From assembly GCA_009691135.1 (NCBI GenBank), contig SHVF01000001.1:1-64000 (forward strand): 64,000 nucleotides of DNA. The letters run 5' to 3'. This stretch comes from Candidatus Planktophila sp. GTDB taxonomy: Bacteria; Actinomycetota; Actinomycetes; Nanopelagicales; Nanopelagicaceae. Positions within the stretch are counted from its first letter, which is position 1. The number at the start of each line of letters is the position of its first letter. Below the pieces are notes generated by a model that did not search any database, was not told where the DNA came from, and saw only the letters and a list, made by a program, of their open reading frames with translations. Both the position numbers and the translations under genes were made by a program. Shown here one piece after another: positions 59,401-64,000 of this stretch.

Positions 59401-59723
59401 AAGCCACTTAACAAACGCACCAAAGCGCGCCATCCCCCATCGCCATGTGCCAAGACGGTAACCCGCGGCAGATCTTTAGTAGGCGCACTTTTAATATTTG
59501 GATCTGCCAGTAAATCAATTGCCAGATTAATGCCGATAATTGGTGCGATACCAAATTCCAGACATGCGCTAGCAAAACGAATTGCACCAGATAAACCATC
59601 GCGGTCTGTCAGAGCCAGCGCCGGTGATTCAAATTGCGCAGCCCGTTCTACAAGATCGCGCGGCTGCGTTGTTCCGTATTTAAGTGAGAAAGCACTTGAT
59701 GTGCGCAGATGTATAAAACTCAT
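56442..59723 (-). CDS. dnaE2: Error-prone DNA polymerase III alpha subunit DnaE2
   Basis: A 1093-residue DnaE-type polymerase for damage-induced mutagenesis. The PHP domain has lost its metal ligands: HLRTSSAFS and LTDRDG stand where DnaE1 has HVHTEYS and MTDHGN, so proofreading should be absent. The polymerase active site is kept in PDIDIDVESARR, with RGSGAGSLICHLLG before it. It has an OB-fold near the C-terminus but is shorter than DnaE1. It overlaps the upstream DUF6504-like gene and dinB, each by ATGA, and the unit has an SOS box upstream. Confidence 0.92.
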   Translation of the reverse strand: MSFIHLRTSSAFSLKYGTTQPRDLVERAAQFESPALALTDRDGLSGAIRFASACLEFGIAPIIGINLAIDLLADPNIKSAPTKDLPRVTVLAHGDGGWRALVRLLSGLNMNTADRTPILTLDLLQRFSQYSTQLHLLHGPESPVSQALAMHRSDIALEIFNKTRPLFGDHAIDCVSHLVAGNGPFSTAHAGRSLIFARDHDIDAVITNAVRMRDAADGPVADILDCARQLVPLHQRHLERRNAEGYLKSNDEMVSLAAEIARAAGERTPRELLQTTRQWAERALLSPQRDLGLGGIHLPEAHIVGADSANSIRALLRTRCESGINWRYNDSATIAKARVRLDDELATVATLGYEPYFLTVADITDMARAKNIRVAARGSGAGSLICHLLGISGVDPMQHGLLMERFCSPLRRALPDIDIDVESARRLEIYDLVFKRYGDTDWQSPQAISRCATVSMVDTYRARNAIRDVGAAMGLPAIEIDLIAKSLPHIRARNIEATLKSLPELRCLNLSAPLTAMAISLAQRLDGLPRHLAMHPCAVVLSDGGLLDRAPVQLNASGYPMVEFDKDGVEEIGLLKLDILGVRMQSTIAHAVHEIKRIEEIDLDIDAVPLDDEPTYNLIQSTHTLGIFQVESPGQRELVGKLAPKTFTDLIIDISLFRPGPVKSDMIRPFLNARHGWNPAQIIHPDLYSILAETEGVVVFHEQVISIIATMTGISLAAADEKRRALGSIDGQQEVCDWFFPAATTRGYELNIVTEIWDVLRAFASFGFCKAHAAAFALPTYQSAYLKTHHPAAFIAGVLTHDPGMYPKRLMIDEARQLGVGLAPLDINYSGEQYTVERDEKGCDHVRIALTSVSGISDKEVTSIIAGRPYIDLSDFYRRSGASHPVIETLILTGALDRVHSLNNGAINHRDLLLHLSDLTRSPVATVAGSQMVFGFAPPDLAASGLPPMGASEKVRNEVERLGMDITHHMLEFYAPFLNAIGAVKSADLLSLRSQSEVLVAGVKVAMQTPPVRSGRRVIFLTLDDGYGCTDSTFFSGAQEGFASTLYGSSILLVRGKTRRTGDRGISINASGAWDLRQAYEKWSRKLLEIAAK

Positions 59724-60001
59724 ACCTGTTTAACGATCCAAGAACCTGTGATCTCATCGCGTTCGAGTTCAAAGGTCTTGAGCGCACCGATTGGTGCAGC
59801 TTCTACTGTCCACAAAGCGCGAGCGCCATCATCAGGGCGATATATGCCATCGCTTACGCGGTTCCACCAACCACCTGCTTCACACCAACGCGATAGAACA
59901 GTGTGGATGCGAAAGCGTTTTCCACGAAAGGTAAATTCGATAGGCGTTGCCGCTCCATCGGAAGTGACTTCATGAGCTGGTGTTACCTCTGGGACTGACA
60001 T
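59720..60001 (-). CDS. DUF6504-like small protein of the dnaE2 operon
   Basis: The track start is 156 bp too early. The ATG at 60001 gives 93 residues (MSVPEVTPAHEVTSD) and leaves the SOS promoter outside the gene. A beta-rich core is suggested by PIEFTFRGKRFRIHTVLSRW, then EAGGWWNRV and a final strand SWIVKQV. Small proteins like this (I recall DUF6504) accompany dnaE2/imuB genes in Actinobacteria; no activity is known to me. Its TGA overlaps the dnaE2 ATG (ATGA), so a role in the mutasome is inferred. Confidence 0.75.
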   Translation of the reverse strand: MSVPEVTPAHEVTSDGAATPIEFTFRGKRFRIHTVLSRWCEAGGWWNRVSDGIYRPDDGARALWTVEAAPIGALKTFELERDEITGSWIVKQV

Positions 60002-60032
60002 TTTTACGGGCCTTTTGCCTTCCTGTGGATAT

Positions 60033-60048
60033 TCGAACAAGTGTTCGA
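60033..60048 (-). promoter_or_regulatory. LexA-binding SOS box
   Basis: TCGAAC-AAGT-GTTCGA is a perfect match to the actinobacterial/Bacillus-type SOS operator (GAAC-N4-GTTC with extended arms). It lies 31 bp upstream of the first gene of the DUF6504-dnaE2-dinB operon, so the cassette should be LexA-repressed and induced by DNA damage. It is also 139 bp from the divergent doxX start. Confidence 0.88.
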
Positions 60049-60099
60049 AAACTAGCCCAAGGCCCTGACATTGGCAAGACGCGCCCCTATCCACGCTCA

Positions 60100-60133
60100 A
60101 GATAGTTGAAAGTTCAACTATCTCCCCTACACT
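60100..60133 (+). promoter_or_regulatory. doxX promoter overlapped by a 24-bp palindrome
   Basis: AGATAGTTGAA-AG-TTCAACTATCT (60100-60123) has perfect 11-bp arms around two bases. Its centre overlaps a -35-like TTGAAA (60106-60111), which is 16 bp from TACACT (60128-60133). A repressor bound here would block doxX. The operator type suggests a dimeric wHTH regulator such as MarR or HxlR, but none is encoded nearby. Confidence 0.6.
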
Positions 60134-60186
60134 TGCCTGAGTCAGAACACAGACCAATCAAAATAGAAAAACTAACAAGGAGATCC

Positions 60187-60615
60187 ATGGACGCAGTACT
60201 CGTAATCGGCCGAATTCTTTTCGCGCTTATCTTCATCACATCAGGAATCGCTCACTTCGCAAAGCTGGAAATGATGACCGGCTATGCAAAGTACAAGAAG
60301 TTGCCTGCTGCAAAGATCGGCGTAATCGCAAGCGGTCTCTTCTTCCTTCTAGGCGGAATCTACGTAGCACTTGGCTTCTGGGTTGACCTCGGCGCGCTAT
60401 TGCTCGCAATCACGTTGGTGCTTGCCGCGGTTATCTTCCATAACTTTTGGAAAGAGACAGATGCAACTACCAAGCAGAACGAAATGATCGCTTTCAACAA
60501 GGATCTAGCCCTTGCTGGCGCTTCCCTAATCATCTTCGCCATTATCTACAGTGGCGCTGTTTCTGCTGATGCTTTCGGTCCACACATTGGAAACATCTCG
60601 TTCTTCAACAAGTAA
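60187..60615 (+). CDS. DoxX-family membrane protein
   Basis: A 142-residue protein with four membrane helices. The start is the ATG with AAGGAG 5-10 nt upstream (MDAVLVIGRILFALIF), not the track start 81 bp earlier. FITSGIAHFAKLEMMTGYAKYKKLPAAK is the DoxX signature region. Members take part in thiosulfate oxidation or in membrane redox protection (in mycobacteria with SodA and a thiosulfate sulfurtransferase). It has its own palindrome-controlled promoter and a terminator, so it is monocistronic. Confidence 0.85.
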   Translation: MDAVLVIGRILFALIFITSGIAHFAKLEMMTGYAKYKKLPAAKIGVIASGLFFLLGGIYVALGFWVDLGALLLAITLVLAAVIFHNFWKETDATTKQNEMIAFNKDLALAGASLIIFAIIYSGAVSADAFGPHIGNISFFNK

Positions 60616-60630
60616 GCAATCCCTTACGGC

Positions 60631-60658
60631 AAAGGGCTCCCAGAAATGGGGGCCCTTT
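60631..60658 (+). terminator. Terminator after doxX
   Basis: AAAGGGC-TCCCA-GAAA-TGGGG-GCCCTTT, a strong stem with a GAAA-type loop, about 16 bp after the stop. The T-tract is interrupted (CGCATTT). The flanking AAA/TTT could let it work on both strands. Confidence 0.65.
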
Positions 60659-60683
60659 CGCATTTCGGTGGCAGTATTAAGAA

Positions 60684-61424
60684 ATGGAGACCGCACTTGC
60701 GCTAATCGCCGGTGGATTTATCGGCGCCGTACTTGGCTTTGTTGGTGCAGGTGGCGCCATGCTCTCGGTTCCGATTCTGATGTACGGCTTTGGCTTTGAT
60801 CCCAAACCAGCAACTACTGCTGCTCTTGCTGTTGTATTACTAGCAGCGCTTTCCGGGGTAATTCCCAAAGCAAGGAAGAAGCAAGTTCTCTATCGCGATG
60901 CCTTTGTGATTTGGGGTATCGGATCAATTACCAACTTAGGTTTTTCATCGATCGTTGATCAAATACCGGATTCAGTTATTACAACTGGTTTTGCCGGCGT
61001 CTTGCTCTTGGCGGGTTCATCAATGCTGCGTCCACCAAAGCTCGATGAACATAAACGAATGCCGCTTCCAGTGTTAATTCTTATGTCTTTGTTCATCGGA
61101 ACAATAACTGGACTCTTTGGCATCGGTGGTGGATTTCTCGCAATCCCAGTTCTGGTTCTCTACTTTGGCACTCCGCAAATTGTGGCAGCTGGAACTTCGC
61201 TCTTAATTATCGCTGCTAACTCGCTGACTGCCTTCATCGGACATCGCTCGCAATGGGGCGATGTGCAATGGCATATCCCGATCTTGATGGGAGCATCCGC
61301 AATTGTCATTGCCCAAGTTGCATCACAACTCGCTCACAAGACCTCACCAGTTGTACTTCGCAAAGCGTTTGCCTACCTGCTCTTTGCGATCTCCATCTTT
61401 ACCTTAATTCAAACTTATCTTTAA
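60684..61424 (+). CDS. TSUP-family (TauE/SafE) membrane transporter
   Basis: A 246-residue protein with about eight membrane segments in two repeats. The family motifs are GGFIGAVLGFVGAGGAML near the N-terminus and LFIGTITGLFGIGGGFLAIPVL in the second half. The family exports sulfite, sulfoacetate or related organosulfur anions. It lies 68 bp after doxX, whose relatives handle thiosulfate, but there is a terminator between them. It overlaps the convergent MFS gene by 4 bp. Confidence 0.88.
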   Translation: METALALIAGGFIGAVLGFVGAGGAMLSVPILMYGFGFDPKPATTAALAVVLLAALSGVIPKARKKQVLYRDAFVIWGIGSITNLGFSSIVDQIPDSVITTGFAGVLLLAGSSMLRPPKLDEHKRMPLPVLILMSLFIGTITGLFGIGGGFLAIPVLVLYFGTPQIVAAGTSLLIIAANSLTAFIGHRSQWGDVQWHIPILMGASAIVIAQVASQLAHKTSPVVLRKAFAYLLFAISIFTLIQTYL

Positions 61425-62632
61425 GGCGTAACTTTCTTTATTCCGCGCGATAAATAACCCGTAAGAATTAACATCGCAACCGGATAGATCATGCCGATTG
61501 AAAGATTTGTGTATTGCGCAATAATTCCCGTAACAGTTGGACCAAAGAAGAAGCCAGCTATTCCGATGACGCCAACGCGCGAGATCGCAACTGCGGGTGC
61601 GATCCCAGGAGTCTTGCTCGCCGCCAAAATAAATGCCGGAAACATTGGACCAATGCCAAGTCCTGCGGCAATGAAACCAATATTGACAATTATTAAGGCC
61701 GGGATTGGGTAGGTATCTGACATCGGAATTGCAATCAACATTGCGATCCCCCAGATAGCTCCACCTAAGTAACCACCTAATTGCACCAAACGCGCTGGCC
61801 CAAAATGATCTAGCGCGCGATCACCAAGGAAACGACTAACGATCATGGCCAGGGCAAAGGATGCAAAGGCAGATGCGTAAACACCTTTTTCATATCCCAT
61901 TTCATCGCGCAATAAGATCGCGCCCCAATCACTTGCCGCACCCTCACCAACCAAACTAGAAAGCAAGCCAACGCCTAGCAACCAGAGCGGCATCACGCCT
62001 TTTCCAAATAGCGGAATTTTTGACTCGTGCTCTTCATCGCCTTTATGGCCATCAATCGTTCGTGGCAGTAAGTAATAAGCGGCTATCAAATAAGCAATAA
62101 GGGCAACTACGGCGATGGCAATCAAATTATCGCGCGGTGAAACATGGCGAGAAATAAGACCGCCGACTACGGTAGTTAAGAATGCACCGGTACTCCACAT
62201 CGCATGAAATGAAGACATATGACGCCTACCTAAAATATTCTCGACAACAGTGCCCTGAAAGTTGTAACACATATCAATTAGTGCATAACCAAAACCCATT
62301 GTGTAAAGCGTAAGAAATAAAGTCAGAGCGTTAGTTGCCAAACCCATGCCAGCCAGCCCGGCGGGCATAATAAAGACGCCCACAAAAATTGTCCGTTGAG
62401 AGCCATACATATGCATAAAACGCCCAGCTAATTGCGCACCCGTGATGGATCCAAATGTGCTGCCCAATAAAACAAAGCCGAAGGCGCCATTTGATAACCC
62501 GATTGCATCTTTAATTTCCGGGATGCGAGGTACCCAACCCATCGAAACCGTGCCGAGCAATAAGAAGCAGACCCATAAAGAATTGCGTGCTAATTTGGCA
62601 CGATGTACTTGATCAAGTGCTCCGAGAGACAT
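61421..62632 (-). CDS. Major facilitator superfamily transporter
   Basis: A 403-residue, 12-helix permease. The start is moved to the ATG of MSLGALDQVHRAKLAR, as the track start would run into the divergent gene. The motif GRFMHMYGSQRT is a loop 2-3 signature, and a matching loop in the second half has SRFLGDRALDHFG. Of MFS types it is closest in appearance to the YbjJ-like group (WVPRIPEIKDAIGLSNGAFG). Substrate unknown. It ends in a 4-bp overlap with the convergent TSUP gene. Confidence 0.85.
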   Translation of the reverse strand: MSLGALDQVHRAKLARNSLWVCFLLLGTVSMGWVPRIPEIKDAIGLSNGAFGFVLLGSTFGSITGAQLAGRFMHMYGSQRTIFVGVFIMPAGLAGMGLATNALTLFLTLYTMGFGYALIDMCYNFQGTVVENILGRRHMSSFHAMWSTGAFLTTVVGGLISRHVSPRDNLIAIAVVALIAYLIAAYYLLPRTIDGHKGDEEHESKIPLFGKGVMPLWLLGVGLLSSLVGEGAASDWGAILLRDEMGYEKGVYASAFASFALAMIVSRFLGDRALDHFGPARLVQLGGYLGGAIWGIAMLIAIPMSDTYPIPALIIVNIGFIAAGLGIGPMFPAFILAASKTPGIAPAVAISRVGVIGIAGFFFGPTVTGIIAQYTNLSIGMIYPVAMLILTGYLSRGIKKVTP

Positions 62633-62638
62633 TTGCCA

Positions 62639-62648
62639 AGGGTATCCT
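62639..62648. promoter_or_regulatory. Overlapping divergent -10 elements of the MFS and ybaK-like genes
   Basis: AGGGTATCCT contains TATCCT on the plus strand (62643-62648) and TACCCT on the minus strand (62639-62644). Each is followed by exactly 6 nt and an ATG, one per direction. Both genes therefore look leaderless and share one 10-bp promoter core; the start codons are only 22 bp apart. Confidence 0.6.
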
Positions 62649-62654
62649 GCACCC

Positions 62655-63143
62655 ATGGATGGCATCTTAGAAAAGGCAGCGGTAAAGCGTTTTATTCAAG
62701 CCGCCATTGATCTCGGAGTAAATGGCCAAGTCACCGTTCTATCTGATACCGCCCGCACTGCAGTCGATGCTGCCAACGGCCTTGGAATTGAAGTCGGACA
62801 AATTGCCTCTTCCCTTATCTTTAAATTGCCATCCGGTAATCCACTTTTAATTATTACTAGCGGACGACACCGAGTTGATACCGAACTTGTTGCAAAGAAT
62901 TTAGGAATCGCTGAACTCGGCCGCGCGGACGCGAACTTTGTAAAAGATGTCTCTGGTTACTCAGTTGGGGGCGTAGCTCCACTTGGTTGGATAAATCAAC
63001 CTGAGAAAATACTTATCGATCAAGCGCTCAACGATTACGAAATTGTTTGGGCAGCATCTGGCCATCCACACGCTGTTTATCCAACTTCTTTTGCTGAGTT
63101 AATTACCTGTACAGGTGCAACACCTATGGTTGTTGGCGATTAG
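62655..63143 (+). CDS. YbaK/EbsC-family aminoacyl-tRNA deacylase
   Basis: A 162-residue protein of the INS/YbaK superfamily that clears mischarged tRNAs (Cys-tRNA-Pro or Ala-tRNA-Pro, depending on subgroup). Core motifs are IASSLIFKLPSGNPLLIITSG, ADANFVKDVSGYSVGGVAPLG and EIVWAASGHPHAVYPTSFAEL. The start overlaps only the promoter region of the divergent MFS gene. Its stop overlaps the arsC stop by 4 bp. Amino-acid specificity cannot be read. Confidence 0.9.
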   Translation: MDGILEKAAVKRFIQAAIDLGVNGQVTVLSDTARTAVDAANGLGIEVGQIASSLIFKLPSGNPLLIITSGRHRVDTELVAKNLGIAELGRADANFVKDVSGYSVGGVAPLGWINQPEKILIDQALNDYEIVWAASGHPHAVYPTSFAELITCTGATPMVVGD

Positions 63144-63538
63144 CCAAGTAGTTCAGATAATAACTTTTCGACTCGTCCCTTGATGTCATCGCGGATTACG
63201 CGAACAGATTCGATTCCCTGTCCTGCAGGGTCATCCAACACCCAATCTTCGTAACGCTTACCGGGGTAGAACGGGCAGGCATCACCGCAACCCATCGTGA
63301 TAACGGCATCTGATGCTTGCACAGCCTCTGGTGTCAAAATCTTTGGTGTGTTATTTGCAATATCGATTCCGAGTTCAGCCATTGCTTCAACGGCAATTGG
63401 ATTGATTGACTCTTTAGGAGCAGAGCCAGCAGAGAGAACTTCTACGCGACCTTGGCCAAGTTCGCGCATAAATCCTGCAGCCATTTGCGAGCGACCGGCA
63501 TTGTGCACGCAGACGAAAAGTACTGATGGTTTACTCAT
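63140..63538 (-). CDS. arsC: Thioredoxin-coupled arsenate reductase
   Basis: Reduces arsenate to arsenite. It is a 132-residue low-molecular-weight phosphatase fold with the CX5R loop CVHNAGRS (Cys10-Arg16) and the redox pair in MGCGDACPF (Cys84, Cys88), the arrangement of the thioredoxin-dependent ArsC type. Its ATG overlaps the aquaporin stop (ATGA). No arsR or arsenite efflux pump is in the window, but more may lie beyond its edge. Confidence 0.92.
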   Translation of the reverse strand: MSKPSVLFVCVHNAGRSQMAAGFMRELGQGRVEVLSAGSAPKESINPIAVEAMAELGIDIANNTPKILTPEAVQASDAVITMGCGDACPFYPGKRYEDWVLDDPAGQGIESVRVIRDDIKGRVEKLLSELLG

Positions 63539-64000
63539 TCTTTCCCTTTGCCTTTGACGCTAAGTGATTGGCTCAGCGCTAGCCCCAACACCGCGCCAAT
63601 TAATTGGGCAGCAATAAATGGAGCAATGGATTTTGGTGCAATTCCGGCAAATGTATCTGACCAACCTCTCGCGAAGGTGACTGTAGGGTTAGCAAAAGAT
63701 GTTGAAGATGTGAAGAAATAGGCGGCGCCAATCCAACAGGCAACAAGTGTTGGTATCTTCTTATCGCGCTTTTGATCAATGGCAGCAAAAATAATAAAGA
63801 TTAAGCCGGCGGTTGCGATAATCTCACTGAGGAATAGATGTCCCCCGCTTCGAACCTTCGTCGAGGCAGTGAAAACCGCAAGATCGAAGACTAGATTTGC
63901 CAGCCCCGCACCGATTAAGGCACCCACAAATTGAGCGATGATAAATCGCGCAGTCTCGGCGATCGACATCTCGCGCTTATAGGCAAGTACCAAAGTTACG
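63535..64000 (-). CDS. MIP-family channel (AqpS-like), 5'-truncated by window edge
   Basis: The track starts at an internal TTG; the frame is open to the window end and reads VTLVLAYKREMSIAETARF, matching the residues after the first NPA motif (NPA-VTL), so the true start is beyond 64000. The visible part has about four helices. The second channel motif is NPTVTFARGWSDTFAGI, with NPT in place of NPA, and is followed by FIAAQLIGAVLGLAL. Coupled translation with arsC suggests an arsenite-conducting channel like AqpS of Sinorhizobium; water/glycerol transport is the alternative. Confidence 0.85.
   Translation of the reverse strand, partial: VTLVLAYKREMSIAETARFIIAQFVGALIGAGLANLVFDLAVFTASTKVRSGGHLFLSEIIATAGLIFIIFAAIDQKRDKKIPTLVACWIGAAYFFTSSTSFANPTVTFARGWSDTFAGIAPKSIAPFIAAQLIGAVLGLALSQSLSVKGKGKE

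Noticed and set aside
62633-62665. Upstream start of the MFS gene in the ORF track
   Set aside because: It would overlap the divergent ybaK-like coding region; the ATG at 62632 has its own -10 element.
1-64000. Integrated element, prophage, defence island or IS element
   Set aside because: All genes are housekeeping or single metabolic/transport genes in conserved order, with no integrase, transposase, direct-repeat ends or shift in codon style.

Overview
The window reads as a contiguous stretch of chromosome from a low-GC, streamlined actinobacterium. Three things point there: a mycobacterial/streptomycete-like order of housekeeping genes (polA, liv, pdtaR, pyk, gltDB, lgt-trp-his, dnaE, lspA, ileS, sepF, ftsZ and the dcw cluster), the absence of ftsA from the division cluster, and a base composition well below that of most Actinobacteria. 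A freshwater planktonic lineage such as Nanopelagicales (acI) is my best guess. That is inference from gene order, composition and very tight spacing, not from a marker comparison. I see no phage, insertion sequence, CRISPR array or rRNA, and no gene-free gap longer than about 200 bp.

Layout. 1-2183: 3'-truncated polA, divergent from a hotdog thioesterase. 2650-7454: complete branched-chain amino-acid ABC transporter (livK-livH-livM-livG-livF). 7590-9735: pyk, a leucine tRNA and the ANTAR regulator pdtaR in one direction. 9815-15779: gltB-gltD. 15931-16653: a VIT-family metal transporter. 16677-28634: one very compact his-trp supra-operon, hisD-C-B-H-A-F-I, trpE, a 57-codon membrane protein missing from the ORF track, trpC-B-A, a MauE/DoxX protein, a DsbA-like protein and lgt. 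28676-34497: dnaE1, rluD, lspA and a lysine-rich TraR/DksA zinc-finger protein. 34575-37685: ileS on the other strand. 37689-54643: yggT, sepF, yggS, pgeF, ftsZ, ftsQ, murC, murG, ftsW, murD, mraY, murF, murE, ftsI, ftsL, rsmH, mraZ, i.e. the dcw cluster read from its 3' end. 54827-60001: a DUF3040 protein and an SOS-controlled translesion cassette (DUF6504-like, dnaE2, dinB). 60187-64000: DoxX, TSUP and MFS membrane proteins, a YbaK-type deacylase, an arsenate reductase and a truncated aquaporin.

How it works together. Genes inside operons overlap by 1-8 bp (ATGA, GTGA, TAATG). Several operon-leading genes (polA, hisD, the VIT gene, sepF, the DUF3040 gene, and the MFS/ybaK pair) instead have a TAnnnT hexamer exactly 6 nt before the start codon and mostly no useful Shine-Dalgarno, the pattern of leaderless transcripts. 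Amino-acid supply (Glu, His, Trp, branched-chain uptake), lipoprotein maturation (lgt, lspA), septation and peptidoglycan synthesis (meso-DAP type by the MurE DNPR motif) and mutagenic repair are all represented.

The most interesting non-coding signals are: a large nested hairpin between mraZ and rsmH that fits the actinobacterial mraW RNA idea; three AAGTGG repeats upstream of mraZ; a perfect SOS box before the dnaE2-dinB operon; a tRNA-Leu(CAA) with an unusually short variable region whose 3' end lies one base before the pdtaR start codon; an overlapping back-to-back pair of leaderless -10 elements; and a 24-bp palindrome over the doxX promoter.
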